Below, one piece after another: positions 1 to 9,743 of a stretch of DNA of 32,735 bases. Both the position numbers and the translations under genes were made by a program. The notes beneath the pieces were generated by a model, which was not told where the DNA came from, made no database searches, and worked only from the letters and a program-made list of their open reading frames with translations. Positions within the stretch are counted from its first letter, which is position 1; each line of letters begins with the position of its first letter. This stretch comes from Nitrosomonadales bacterium (GTDB lineage Bacteria > Pseudomonadota > Gammaproteobacteria > Burkholderiales > Gallionellaceae). Where the stretch lies: assembly GCA_016223025.1 (NCBI GenBank), contig JACRPU010000045.1:1-32735 (forward strand), read 5' to 3'.

Positions 1-110
1 AGACGACACCCCTGATGATGAAATGTTTCACGATTGTGTTCCACGGTTATCAACAGGATAGATATCTGATGTGTAACGAATAAGCGTCATTTTGCGAAAG
101 TTATTTCACG

Positions 111-140
111 CTAAGGGGCTGAAGCCCCAACAACACACGC
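111..140. repeat. 30-bp dispersed repeat, copy 1
   Basis: This 30-base stretch is identical to 20208-20237. Its core is a short hairpin (GGGGCT, two bases, AGCCCC). It lies upstream of the tpsA gene, while the other copy lies downstream of ahcY, so it is a dispersed palindromic element rather than part of either gene. Confidence 0.75.
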
Positions 141-161
141 TGCGTGGGAATTTGTTCATCA

Positions 162-189
162 ACTGGATTCCCGCCTGCGCGGGAATGAC
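162..189. repeat. Dispersed palindromic repeat (ATTCCCGC..GCGGGAAT type), copy 1
   Basis: A palindrome with arms ATTCCCGC and GCGGGAAT lies just upstream of tpsA. Diverged versions with the same ACTGGATTCC opening occur at 9103-9128 and 20334-20361. This kind of short repeat is common in betaproteobacterial intergenic DNA. A T9 run follows at about 192-201, so on the plus strand the hairpin could also end transcription entering from the left. Confidence 0.6.
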
Positions 190-279
190 GTTGTTTTTTT
201 TTAATGAACTATCCGGGTTTATATTCCGCTATACTCGCAACACGCTTGAAGTATTGGCTGCGCAGGGGAGGGAGGCCGC

Positions 280-3200
280 ATGACCGGAAAAACTGAGCAT
301 GTCAGAGAGGTAGCGCAGGCCCATGCCTTCGCCGGTAGACAACGCACCGGCAAACATGCCCGATTCCGCGTCAAGCCGCTATGTGCCGCCGTGCTGCTGG
401 CCTTCACCGTACAGACCGTGCAGGCCAACCCTGTGGGAGGGGTCGTAAGCAGCGGCCAGGCCAGCTTCGCCACCAGCGGCAACACCCTCACCGTCACCAA
501 CACCCCCGGCGCGATCATCAACTGGCAGGGTTTCTCCATCGGCAAGGGCGAAACCACCCGCTTCGCCCAACAGAGCGCCGCTTCCTCCGTGCTCAACCGC
601 GTCGTCAGCAACAACCCCAGCAGCATCCTGGGCACGCTCTCTTCCAACGGGCGCGTGTTCCTCATCAACCCCAACGGCATCGTGTTCGGGCAAGGCGCGG
701 TTGTGGACGTGGCGGGCATGGTCGCTTCCACGCTCAAACTCAGCGACGCCGATTTCCTCGCCGGGCGCCACCGCTATACCCCGCTCCCTCCGGGGGAGGC
801 GCAGGGGGTGGGGGGGGTTGCCAACGCCGGCAGCATCACCGCCCGGGGAGATGGGCTGGGCGGCGGGCAAATCTACCTCATCGCCCCGAATGTCGAGAAC
901 ACCGGCATCATCAACGCCCCGAATGGCGAGATCCTGCTCGCCGCCGGGCACAGCGTCGAACTGGTCAACAGCAACGATCCCAACCTCCGGGTCAACATCA
1001 CCGCCCCGGCGGGTGACGCCACCAACGTCGGCAAACTTATTGTCGAGTCGGGTAGTCTCGGATTGTTCGGCACGGTCGTCAGGAACAGCGGCACAGCCAG
1101 CGCCGACAGCGCTGTCATGCAAGGCGGTAGGATCGTGTTCAAGGCCAGCCAGCGGGTTGAAGCGGGCGGCGCCATCAGCGCGCAAGGGACAAGCGGCGGC
1201 AGTATCAATCTGCAAGGCGACACAGCAGTTGCGGTAGGCGGCGCGGTCAATGCCGATGGTGCGCAAGGCGGCGCCATTACCATCAATGCCGGCAGCGTTT
1301 CAATGGCAGGCAGCCTCACCGCAAGAGGCACGACCGGGCAAGGTGGCAGCATCTCCATCCAGTCGCAAACCACCAATCTCAACAACGTCCACACCACGCT
1401 GGATGTGAGCGGCGCGTCGGGCGGCACGATCCGCGAAATTGCCGGTCACCAGATCACTTCTTCCGCCACCTACCTCGCTGCGGGCACCGCCGGGAATGGC
1501 GGCAGGATTGACCTCAGCGCGCCCGCCACCAAACTGCTCTCCGCGCAAATTGACGCCAGCGGCGCAACGGGCGGCGGGCAAATCCGTCTGGGCGGCGAAT
1601 ATCAGGGCGGAAAAAATCTCGCAGTGGACGAACTGCCCAACGCCGAAACGCTGGCGGTTTCCGCCGGCAGCGTCATTAAGGCCGATGCCACCCAACAGGG
1701 CAATGGCGGCACGGTGATCCTGTGGTCGAACCTGCATTCCGCGCTGTATGCCGACGTGTCCGCCAAGCCAGCCGGTAACGGCGCGGGCGGATTTATCGAG
1801 CTTTCTTCCGCCGACAAGCTGACATGGGGTGGTACAGCCAACGCGGGCGTGGGCGGTCAGGTGCTGATGGACCCCAAGAATATCGTGATTCAGGACGCCA
1901 CCGCAGGCGGCGTACAGTACAACCTGACGCTGGGTTACAACTATGTCAACTTGCCGAGGATGAAGGGCAATAATCTGGTGGGGGGTGATTTATTTGGCTC
2001 CGCCGTATCGCTGTCCGGCACGCAACTGGCGGTGGGAGCCAACTATGACGACGGTTTCGGCAACGTCGCCCTAGATAGCGGCGCGGTGTACCTGTTCAAC
2101 GACCCTTTCACCACGCCTACGCTCTCCGGCATCATCGGCAAGGGCTACACCGGCGCGGGCAACTACAACCTGACCGCGCTGGAGGCGAATGACCAGTTCG
2201 GCTCCGCTGTGTCGCTGTCCGGCACGCAACTGGCGGTGGGGGCTGTTGGGGACAGCGGCGTCGGTAACCTTGCTCTGAACAGCGGCGCGGTGTACCTGTT
2301 CAACACTCCTTTTACTGCCCCTGCGCTGTCCGGCATCATCGGCAAGGGTTACACCGGCGCGGGCAGCTTCGATGTGAGCGCGCTGGCGGCGAATGACCAG
2401 TTCGGCTCCGCCGTGTCGCTGTCCGGCACGCAACTGGCGGTGGGGGCTATGTATGACGACGGTTCCGGTGACCTCGCAGGGAACAGCGGCGCGGTGTATC
2501 TGTTCAACAATCCCTTTGGCACGACTGCGCTGTCCGGCATCATCGGCAAAGGTTACACCGGCGTGGGCAGCTTCGACGTCACCGCGCTGGCAGCGAGTGA
2601 CTGGTTCGGCTCCGCCGTGTCGCTGTCCGGCACGCAACTGGCGGTGGGGGCTATGGATGACGATGGTTTCGGCAACGCCGCCTCGGCCAGCGGCGCGGTA
2701 TATCTGTTCAACAATCTAGATACCACGCCAACGTTGTCCGGCATCATCGGCAAGGGCTACACTGGCGCGGGCAACTACAACCTGACCGCGCTGGAGGGGG
2801 GTGACGCCTTCGGCAGGTCTGTCTCGCTGTCCGGCACGCAACTGGCGGTGGGGGCATCTTGGGACGATGGTTTTGGCAACGCGGCTATGGGCAGCGGTGC
2901 GGTGTACCTGTTCAACACGCCCTTTGCCACGCCCACGCTGTCTGGCACCATCGGTCTAGGCTACGTCGGTGCGGGCGACTTTAACCTGACAACGCTAGCG
3001 GCGGAGGATCACTTCGGCTCCGCCGTGTCGCTGTCCGGCACACAACTGGCGGTGGGGGCTTTTGCCGACGACAGCGCCGGCAACCTCGCCATGCAAAGCG
3101 GCGCGGTGTATCTGTTCAACAATCCTTTCACCGCGCCTGCGCTCTCCGGCATCATCGGCAAGGGCTACACCGGCAAGGGCAACTTCGATCCGGGAGATGC

Positions 3201-6200
3201 ATTGGCGGCGGATGACTACTTCGGCTATTCCGTGTCGCTATCCGGCACGCAACTGGCGGTGGGGGCCTATGGGGACGGCGGTTCCGGTGACCTCGCAGTG
3301 GACAGCGGCGCGGTGTATCTGTTCAACAACCCTTTCTCCACCCCGGCGCTGTCCGGCATCATCGGCAAGGGTTACACCGGCGCGGGCAACCACGACCTGA
3401 CCGCGCTGGAGGCGAATGACTACTTCGGCTTCTCCGTGTCGCTCTCCGGCACGCAACTGGCGGTGGGGGCTTTTTGGGACGGCGGTTCCGGTAACGCCGC
3501 ACCGGGCAGCGGCGCGGTGTATCTGTTCAACAACCCTTTCTCCACCCCGGCGCTGTCCGGCATCCTCGGCAAGGGTTACACCGGCGCGGGCAACTACGAC
3601 TTGGCCGCGCTGGAGGCATATGACCACTTCGGCTCCGCCGTGTCGCTGTCCGGCACGCAACTGGCGGTGGGGGCACGTTTTGACGGCGGTTCCGGCAACG
3701 CCGCCGCGTACATCGGCGCGGTGTACCTGTTCAACACCCCCTTCGGCACGCCTGCGCTGTCCGGCATCATCGGCAAGGGCTATACGGGTGCGGGCAACTA
3801 CGACCTCGCCGCGCTGGAGGCGGATGACTACTTCGGCAACTCCGTCTCGCTGTCCGGCACGCAACTGGCGGTGGGGGCACGTTTTGACGACGGTTCCGGC
3901 AACGCCGCCGCGCACAGCGGCGCGGTGTATCTGTTCAACACTCCGTTTGGCACGCCCGCGCTGTCCGGCACCATCGGCAAGGGCTACACCGGCGCGGGTA
4001 ACTACGACCTCACCGCGCTGGAGGCGTATGACTCCTTCGGCTTCTCCGTCTCGCTCTCCGGCACGCAACTGGCGGTGGGGGCCTATGGGGACGGCGGTTC
4101 CGGCAACGCCGCATCGGGCAGCGGCGCGGTGTATCTGTTCAACAACCCTTTCTCCACCCCGGCGCTGTCCGGCATCCTCGGCAAGGGCTATACGGGTGCG
4201 GGCAACTACGACCTCGCCGCGCTGGAGGCGGGTGACCTCTTCGGCACCTCCGTCTCGCTATCCGGCACGCAACTGGCGGTGGGGGCTTATGGGGACGGCG
4301 GTTCCGGCAACGCCGCCGCGTACAGCGGCGCGGTGTACCTGTTCACGCTGGGTGCGGGCGGCAGCGGCGACCCCGCTACCGGTCAAACTTTCGCTAACAA
4401 CCCAGGCCTGGATTCCACCATCACCCCGGCCAGCATCACCGCCATCCTGGACACCGGCTCGGCGCTGACCTTGCAGGCGAACAACGACATCACGGTGATG
4501 AATGCCATCCTCGCCAACAACCCGACGGGCAACGGCGGCGCGCTCACGATGCAGGCCGGGCGCAGCATCCTGGTCAACGCCAACATTGACACCGACAACG
4601 GTGCGCTGACGCTGACCGCCAATGATCCCGGCGCGAATGCCGCTTATCGCGATGCGGGCGCGGCGGTGCTGGATGTCTCTATGGCGACGTTAACCGCAGG
4701 CTCGATCGCCCTCGCCAACTCCGGCGGCGACATTCTGGCCGGGGCAATGACGGCCAACCTTGGAGCGATCAATCTAATCGCATCCGACAATATCAGCGTT
4801 GCCTCAGGGTTGGCGGTTTCATCGTTGGGCGATGCGCAAAACGTAGTGTTCAATGCCGATTCCGACGGCATCGGCGGCGGCTCGATCATGATGGGCTTGT
4901 ACTCGTCCGTCACCAGCAACGGCGGCAACATCATCTTTGGCGGCGGCAATGTGCTGGATGGCTTCGGTGCTCCCACCGGCAATGCCATCGGCACTGCAAC
5001 CAACAGTAACGGCATCTATCTCACCAGCGCGACGCTCGATGCGGGCGGCGGCAACATCGCCTTGAACGGGCAGGGCTACGGCACCGGCAGCCTCAACATG
5101 GGCGTACATTTATCCGGTGCGACCCTGGCCACGGCTGGCGCCGGAACCATCACTCTGAACGGCATCGGCGGCGGGAACAACACCCCCACCACCAACACCA
5201 GCAACCGGGGCATCCGCATCGAGGGCGCCACATCCGTTACCAGCGCCAGCGGCGCCATCGCCCTTACCGGCACCGGCGGATGGGATGGCGACGGGGTGCA
5301 AATTCTGGGCGGCTCCACCGTGCAATCCACAAGCGGCGCGATCACGATCACCGGGCACAGCGGGGATGGCGGCACCAACTACGATGTGGGCGTTTATCTG
5401 GACGACGCGAACACGGAGGTCTCAAGCGGCGGCAATATCACAATCACCGGCGTCAGCCACGCCACTTCGGGCACGGATAATTCCGGCATCTATCTGACCG
5501 GCTCTTCTTCCGGCAACGCTGCGGCGATAACCGCCACCGGCAACGGAACCATCACCCTGAACGGCACCGGTGGCGCTGGGACAAACTATAACAGCGGCGT
5601 CACGCTCGGAACCTATTCAACCGTATCGTCCGTGAACGGCGCCATTTCCTTTACGGGACAGGGGGCGGGCAGCGGCGCGGACAATTTCGGCTTGTACCTG
5701 CACAACGGCGCAACCGTCACCGCCACCGGCACGGGCGCCATCACCCTGGACGGCACGGCATCGGCTGGCGCGACCTCCACTTCCAATCATGGCGTGCGCA
5801 TTTCCGCTTCGGGCGGCCCCACGCAAATAGCATCGGCAAGCGGGGCCATTTCCATTACGGGTGTCGGCAAAAATGACGGCGACGGCTTGCAGGTCGTCAG
5901 CGGGGCAATAGTGCAATCGGGCACGGGAGCAATCACGCTGAATGGCACCGGCGGGAATGGCGGCAGCGCGAACGATGGAGTTTATGTGACAGGCGCGGGC
6001 ACGCTCGTTACCAGCGGCGGGAATATCGGAATCACGGGCGACAACTCCAACCTTGTGGGCAGCGGCAATCGCGGCGTGGCCATCACGTCATCCGCGCAGG
6101 TTGTCGCGACGGGTGCGGCCACCATCACCGTTATCGGACAGGGCGGACACGAAGGCGACGGTTTGCATGTCCATGGCGGAGCGTTGGTTCAATCCGGCAC

Positions 6201-8943
6201 GGGATTGATAACGCTAACCGGCACCAGCGGTGACGGTATAGGCACCAACTGGGACTGGGGTGTCGAGGTGGGTGACCTTGGAACGCTGGTGACCAGCGGT
6301 GGGGGGATGACCATCACCGGCATCAGCACCAGCACGGACGGCACCTATAGCAACTACGGACTTTTCGTCAGAACAGGCGCGAAACTCACGACCACCGCCG
6401 GTTTGATGACACTGACCGGCACGAAAGGCGCAGGGGCGACCAGCGACGCGGTGCGGCTGTCCGGTACGCCAACCGGCGGCGTGGTGAACGCCGCCGCGGG
6501 ATTGAACATCATCGGGATGGGCGATGTGGTGGTGGACACCGGCACCATCCTTAATGTCGCGGGCAATGCCAACATCTTTGCGACCAATAACATCCTGCTC
6601 TCGGCGGGCGGCTCGCTCGCGCCTTCGGCGGGCGCATTCAATATCGCACTGAACTCCGATTCCGACGGAACAGGCGGCGGCGGCATCTATCTGGATACCG
6701 GCTCTTCCCTCGCCAGCAACGGCGGCAACATCACGATGGGCGGTATGCCGTCGGTGGGCTACGCCACCGGCAACGGCACGGTGACGGGCGGCATCACCTT
6801 CAACAGCGGCATCTACGTGCTGGGAGACATCACCGCCGGGGCGGGAAATGTCACCATGCGCGGCGAAGGCGCGAACAACAATTTTGCCGACGGCATCACC
6901 TTCGCCGGGGGCACGCTGTCCGGCAACGGCACCGTGACGATAGATGGCCTCGCGCACGGCTACAGCACGGGAACATCTGCGCCCAACTTGTTTGCCGCCG
7001 GGGTGGATTTTCTCGGCGCTGGCACGCGGCTGACCACGCAGACCGGCACGGTCACGATTACCGGGGTCAACGATGCGCCCGACGCAGACCCGTACTATTA
7101 CCGCGCCGACGGCATCATGGTGGAGACCGGGACGATTCTGGAAACCACCGGCTCCGGAACGCTGACTCTCAACGGGACCGCCAACAGCTTCAACACCAGT
7201 TGGGGGCTGGGTGTGGTGGGCGGAACCATCCAGACCACCGCCAATACCGGGGGCGGCGCGATCACGCTGAACGGAACCAACGCTTCCGGCCTGGCGGATG
7301 GCGGAGTGGTGATACTTGGCGGCAACGTGCTGTCGAATGGCGGCGAGATTCGCATGATCGGGGCGGGATTAGGGGGCTCGGTCGGCATTATTAGCGGCTC
7401 CGCCATTGGGGGAGCGTCCAGTGGAAACATCCTGATTAAGGCCAATAATTCCGGGGCGGTTGATCTTGCTTCAGGTTCTTCGATCAATGCGGGCGCCAGC
7501 GTACTGACGTTGTCGCTGGCAGGCGGCACGGCCAACGACAACGACAATTCGATTACTGCCGGCGCGCTGCGGCTGCTAGGCAGCGGCACCTTCAACCTCG
7601 GCGGCACCGGCAACAATGTCGGCACACTGGCGGCGAACGTGACCGGCAACGTGACTTACAACGATACCAACGGGTTCGCCATCGGCAACGTCACCAGCTT
7701 CGACGGGGCTGCGGCCACCACCACGACCGGCGTGACTGCAACCGGCAGCGCAATATTAAACGCGGTAGGAGCAATCACCACCAGCGGCGGAGTTGTTGCC
7801 GCCAATGCCTTGAACGTCGGTGCAACGGGCGGCATCGCGCTTACCACTCAAGTTGCCAACCTCACCACCGTCAACTCCGGCGCGGGTAATACGCTGATAA
7901 ACAACACCGGCGCGCTGACGGTCGGCGGCATGACCGACACGTCGGGCAGCTACGCTGAACAAGCGGGGGACGTAACCGTAACCGGATGGCAAGTGGGGGT
8001 GTCCGCAAACGGGATTTTCCTGACCGCAAGCGGCGCCGCGTCCGACATTACCGTGAGCGGTCTTATGACATCAACCGGGGGCATGACGATCAATGCGGGC
8101 GGCAATATTTTTGTTGAAGGCACAGTGAACTCTGCCAGCGGCATGACGATCGTTGCGGGCGGCAACCTGACGCTGGATGATTCTGTTTCCGATGTTGCGG
8201 AATTGATAAGCAGCGCGGGAACGCAGACCGTGACGGTAGGGGGTAACCTGACCCTGATCGACGCCAACGGCGGCACCTATATGTATGGCGCATCGGGGCA
8301 GACCATCACCGTGGGCGGAAACCTGGATGTGCAGGGAGGAAGCATCTCCAGCGGGGCCGGCGCCACCCTGCATGTGGGCAATGATCTGCTCCTGTCTGAC
8401 AGCGCGAGTGTCGGGAGCGCCACGACGCTTTTTGGCTCGGTCGGGCATGACGTGAAGATCACCGGCGGCGCTTATGGGATAACAGAACTTTGGAGCAATT
8501 CCGACATCGGCAGCGCAAGCGAGCCTTTCTCGGTGGGTGGCAGGATCTATCTGGTCGAGGGCGACAGTTACGGCTCGCGAATTCATTCTAACGCGATTGA
8601 TTCGATCTGGATCAATTTTCCCAATCTTTCCGGCGGGGGATATTTCCTGGATGGCGTGGAGGGGGTCGTGAGCGGCGGATCGAGCGGCTTTTATGCATCC
8701 TACTACCCCGCATTTCTGGACAGCAATCTGCACATCACCTACGGAGCCGCGTCAAGCAACAACCTCAGCTTCCTGCCCGACCTGGTCAACACCATGCTGA
8801 TTCCGGGCGGCGGCGCAGCCGGCGCTTCGCAAAGCACGATAGGCAACCCAAAGAAAAATGTGCCGCCGCCCGTGGTGGTAGTGGATGACAAGGCTCCGCC
8901 TGCGGACAGCAATGCGCCGGCTTTGCCGGTGTGCCCGCAATAG
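280..8943 (+). CDS. Giant two-partner-secretion exoprotein (TpsA, filamentous haemagglutinin-like) with FG-GAP repeats
   Basis: This is a 2887-residue secreted surface protein, probably an adhesin, exported across the outer membrane by the TpsB encoded at 10696-12291. The start is supported by a strong ribosome site (GGGAGGGAGG, 265-274). An extended signal peptide ends near residue 49 (VQA/NP). The secretion domain follows, with the family's NPNGI motif at residues 130-134. Residues 572 to about 1356 are 12 tandem FG-GAP-like repeats of 68 residues. From about 1380 to 2700 there are Gly/Asn/Thr-rich repeats typical of a right-handed beta-helix (GGNITI, GAITLNGTGG). The tail is Pro/Val-rich and ends in CPQ. 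A TATACT at 230-235 could be the -10 box, but no clear -35 is visible. An in-frame G8 tract lies at 810-817. The TpsA assignment is firm; the ligand is unknown. Confidence 0.93.
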   Translation: MTGKTEHVREVAQAHAFAGRQRTGKHARFRVKPLCAAVLLAFTVQTVQANPVGGVVSSGQASFATSGNTLTVTNTPGAIINWQGFSIGKGETTRFAQQSAASSVLNRVVSNNPSSILGTLSSNGRVFLINPNGIVFGQGAVVDVAGMVASTLKLSDADFLAGRHRYTPLPPGEAQGVGGVANAGSITARGDGLGGGQIYLIAPNVENTGIINAPNGEILLAAGHSVELVNSNDPNLRVNITAPAGDATNVGKLIVESGSLGLFGTVVRNSGTASADSAVMQGGRIVFKASQRVEAGGAISAQGTSGGSINLQGDTAVAVGGAVNADGAQGGAITINAGSVSMAGSLTARGTTGQGGSISIQSQTTNLNNVHTTLDVSGASGGTIREIAGHQITSSATYLAAGTAGNGGRIDLSAPATKLLSAQIDASGATGGGQIRLGGEYQGGKNLAVDELPNAETLAVSAGSVIKADATQQGNGGTVILWSNLHSALYADVSAKPAGNGAGGFIELSSADKLTWGGTANAGVGGQVLMDPKNIVIQDATAGGVQYNLTLGYNYVNLPRMKGNNLVGGDLFGSAVSLSGTQLAVGANYDDGFGNVALDSGAVYLFNDPFTTPTLSGIIGKGYTGAGNYNLTALEANDQFGSAVSLSGTQLAVGAVGDSGVGNLALNSGAVYLFNTPFTAPALSGIIGKGYTGAGSFDVSALAANDQFGSAVSLSGTQLAVGAMYDDGSGDLAGNSGAVYLFNNPFGTTALSGIIGKGYTGVGSFDVTALAASDWFGSAVSLSGTQLAVGAMDDDGFGNAASASGAVYLFNNLDTTPTLSGIIGKGYTGAGNYNLTALEGGDAFGRSVSLSGTQLAVGASWDDGFGNAAMGSGAVYLFNTPFATPTLSGTIGLGYVGAGDFNLTTLAAEDHFGSAVSLSGTQLAVGAFADDSAGNLAMQSGAVYLFNNPFTAPALSGIIGKGYTGKGNFDPGDALAADDYFGYSVSLSGTQLAVGAYGDGGSGDLAVDSGAVYLFNNPFSTPALSGIIGKGYTGAGNHDLTALEANDYFGFSVSLSGTQLAVGAFWDGGSGNAAPGSGAVYLFNNPFSTPALSGILGKGYTGAGNYDLAALEAYDHFGSAVSLSGTQLAVGARFDGGSGNAAAYIGAVYLFNTPFGTPALSGIIGKGYTGAGNYDLAALEADDYFGNSVSLSGTQLAVGARFDDGSGNAAAHSGAVYLFNTPFGTPALSGTIGKGYTGAGNYDLTALEAYDSFGFSVSLSGTQLAVGAYGDGGSGNAASGSGAVYLFNNPFSTPALSGILGKGYTGAGNYDLAALEAGDLFGTSVSLSGTQLAVGAYGDGGSGNAAAYSGAVYLFTLGAGGSGDPATGQTFANNPGLDSTITPASITAILDTGSALTLQANNDITVMNAILANNPTGNGGALTMQAGRSILVNANIDTDNGALTLTANDPGANAAYRDAGAAVLDVSMATLTAGSIALANSGGDILAGAMTANLGAINLIASDNISVASGLAVSSLGDAQNVVFNADSDGIGGGSIMMGLYSSVTSNGGNIIFGGGNVLDGFGAPTGNAIGTATNSNGIYLTSATLDAGGGNIALNGQGYGTGSLNMGVHLSGATLATAGAGTITLNGIGGGNNTPTTNTSNRGIRIEGATSVTSASGAIALTGTGGWDGDGVQILGGSTVQSTSGAITITGHSGDGGTNYDVGVYLDDANTEVSSGGNITITGVSHATSGTDNSGIYLTGSSSGNAAAITATGNGTITLNGTGGAGTNYNSGVTLGTYSTVSSVNGAISFTGQGAGSGADNFGLYLHNGATVTATGTGAITLDGTASAGATSTSNHGVRISASGGPTQIASASGAISITGVGKNDGDGLQVVSGAIVQSGTGAITLNGTGGNGGSANDGVYVTGAGTLVTSGGNIGITGDNSNLVGSGNRGVAITSSAQVVATGAATITVIGQGGHEGDGLHVHGGALVQSGTGLITLTGTSGDGIGTNWDWGVEVGDLGTLVTSGGGMTITGISTSTDGTYSNYGLFVRTGAKLTTTAGLMTLTGTKGAGATSDAVRLSGTPTGGVVNAAAGLNIIGMGDVVVDTGTILNVAGNANIFATNNILLSAGGSLAPSAGAFNIALNSDSDGTGGGGIYLDTGSSLASNGGNITMGGMPSVGYATGNGTVTGGITFNSGIYVLGDITAGAGNVTMRGEGANNNFADGITFAGGTLSGNGTVTIDGLAHGYSTGTSAPNLFAAGVDFLGAGTRLTTQTGTVTITGVNDAPDADPYYYRADGIMVETGTILETTGSGTLTLNGTANSFNTSWGLGVVGGTIQTTANTGGGAITLNGTNASGLADGGVVILGGNVLSNGGEIRMIGAGLGGSVGIISGSAIGGASSGNILIKANNSGAVDLASGSSINAGASVLTLSLAGGTANDNDNSITAGALRLLGSGTFNLGGTGNNVGTLAANVTGNVTYNDTNGFAIGNVTSFDGAAATTTTGVTATGSAILNAVGAITTSGGVVAANALNVGATGGIALTTQVANLTTVNSGAGNTLINNTGALTVGGMTDTSGSYAEQAGDVTVTGWQVGVSANGIFLTASGAASDITVSGLMTSTGGMTINAGGNIFVEGTVNSASGMTIVAGGNLTLDDSVSDVAELISSAGTQTVTVGGNLTLIDANGGTYMYGASGQTITVGGNLDVQGGSISSGAGATLHVGNDLLLSDSASVGSATTLFGSVGHDVKITGGAYGITELWSNSDIGSASEPFSVGGRIYLVEGDSYGSRIHSNAIDSIWINFPNLSGGGYFLDGVEGVVSGGSSGFYASYYPAFLDSNLHITYGAASSNNLSFLPDLVNTMLIPGGGAAGASQSTIGNPKKNVPPPVVVVDDKAPPADSNAPALPVCPQ
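1993..4347 (+). repeat. 12 tandem 204-bp repeats inside tpsA (FG-GAP-like, 68 residues each)
   Basis: Twelve consecutive copies run from 1993, with the last starting at 4240. Each encodes FG..VSLSGTQLAVGA, then an Asp/Gly-rich loop, SGAVYLFN, then LSGIIGKGYTGAG and a variable end. The period is exactly 204 bp except in copy 6, which has one extra codon. Copies remain very similar at DNA level, which suggests recent expansion or gene conversion. The motif matches the FG-GAP_2 type of beta-propeller blade by pattern (FG.SV.LSG...VGA...GSGAVY.F), as far as I can tell by eye. Confidence 0.85.
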
Positions 8944-8973
8944 GATGTTTGAGACGAAGGGAAGGATTCGTGC

Positions 8974-9026
8974 GGCGCAATGCGCTTCGCCCTTCGATAA
9001 ACTCAGGACAGGCTTATTGACGCCCT
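8974..9026. repeat. Dispersed ~52-bp repeat, copy 1
   Basis: This segment closely matches the reverse complement of 26211-26262 (most positions identical, including the CGCCCTTCGAT and CAGGCTTATTG blocks). It sits just after the tpsA stop and is non-coding. The rest of 8944-9258 also shows only repeat-like palindromic sequence and no convincing gene. Confidence 0.65.
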
Positions 9027-9102
9027 ACGGTATGCGCCTTACGCGAGAGCTTATTGAGTTTGGGTTCGCGGGGATGGGCGGCTTCTTACCCAACTCGCAA
9101 AA

Positions 9103-9128
9103 CACTGGATTCCGGCCTTTGCCGGATA
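9103..9128. repeat. Dispersed palindromic repeat, diverged copy
   Basis: It shares the ACTGGATTCCGG opening with 20334-20361 and has complementary GGATTCCGGC / GCCGGAT arms. It is part of the non-coding 315 bp between tpsA and hicA. Confidence 0.45.
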
Positions 9129-9258
9129 ACCAGCGACTTGGTTGGCGTTGTTTGCCAACTTAGTCGAATGGCCAGTTGTCTCACCAATGACGAAGCGGGG
9201 TAAGCAGGCAATCCGCGAAGCGGATGCCCGCAAATCTGAATTTTTAGAAGAGACTAAA

Positions 9259-9507
9259 GTGGGTAAGCTGGGAAATATGCTCTCTGCATTACTGCGCGGC
9301 GCGTCGGATCACAATATCGCATTTTCTGACCTGCGATATACTCTCGAATCGCTCGGTTTTGAAGTGCGCATCAATGGCGACCACTTCATTTACACGAAAC
9401 ATGATGTGGTGGAGATCGTCAACATACAGCCGATTGGCAACAAGGCGAAAGCCTATCAAGTAAAGCAGGTGCGCAATCTGATTCTGAAATACAAACTGGC
9501 GAGGTAA
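9259..9507 (+). CDS. hicA: HicA-family toxin of a type II toxin-antitoxin module
   Basis: Predicted mRNA interferase of 82 residues, held inactive by the HicB encoded 5 bp downstream. The pattern GKLGNMLSALLRG, then SDLRYTLESLGFEVR, then GDHFIYTK, then the lysine-rich C-terminus (YQVKQVRNLILKYKL) matches the long HicA subgroup. The His in GDHF is the family's catalytic residue. I chose the GTG at 9259 because related proteins begin M-G-K-L at this point. The open frame extends upstream to 9142, but that extra part resembles nothing I know. An ATG at 9277 is the alternative start and would remove only six residues. Toxin before antitoxin is the usual hicAB order. Confidence 0.8.
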   Translation: MGKLGNMLSALLRGASDHNIAFSDLRYTLESLGFEVRINGDHFIYTKHDVVEIVNIQPIGNKAKAYQVKQVRNLILKYKLAR

Positions 9508-9512
9508 TCACG

Positions 9513-9725
9513 ATGGAAAGCCGCTACGAACTCATCATTTACTGGAGCAAAGACGATCAGCGCTTCATTGTCGAAGTGCCGGAACTTCCGGGCTGCATGG
9601 CAGACGGCGCAACCTATCAAGAGGCCGTGAACAATACCGAAATCATCATTGCCGAATGGATGGAAATGGCGAAAGCGCTAGGCCGCACCATTCCAGAACC
9701 CGCCGGGCGGCTCATGTACGCATGA
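9513..9725 (+). CDS. hicB: HicB-family antitoxin
   Basis: A 70-residue partner of the HicA toxin, 5 bp downstream of it and certainly co-transcribed. It shows the HicB partial RNase H-like fold signature: YELIIYWSKDDQRFIVEVPELPGCMADG, followed by a helix with TYQEAVNNTEIIIAEWMEMA. It ends right after GRLMYA and has no visible C-terminal DNA-binding (HTH or ribbon-helix-helix) domain, so it belongs to the short HicB type. Such antitoxins neutralise HicA by direct binding. Function is assigned from family and pairing. Confidence 0.85.
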   Translation: MESRYELIIYWSKDDQRFIVEVPELPGCMADGATYQEAVNNTEIIIAEWMEMAKALGRTIPEPAGRLMYA

Positions 9726-9743
9726 CCCAAGCGAGCGTAGAGC

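Noticed and set aside
92-283. 63-codon ORF before tpsA
   Set aside because: It runs through two palindromic repeats and overlaps the tpsA start, with no family-like sequence.
1993-4347. CRISPR-like array
   Set aside because: The repeats are 204 bp, contiguous, without spacers, and all in frame within one protein.
9142-9258. N-terminal extension of HicA from 9142
   Set aside because: The extra 39 residues match nothing in the family, while the GTG at 9259 gives the expected N-terminus.
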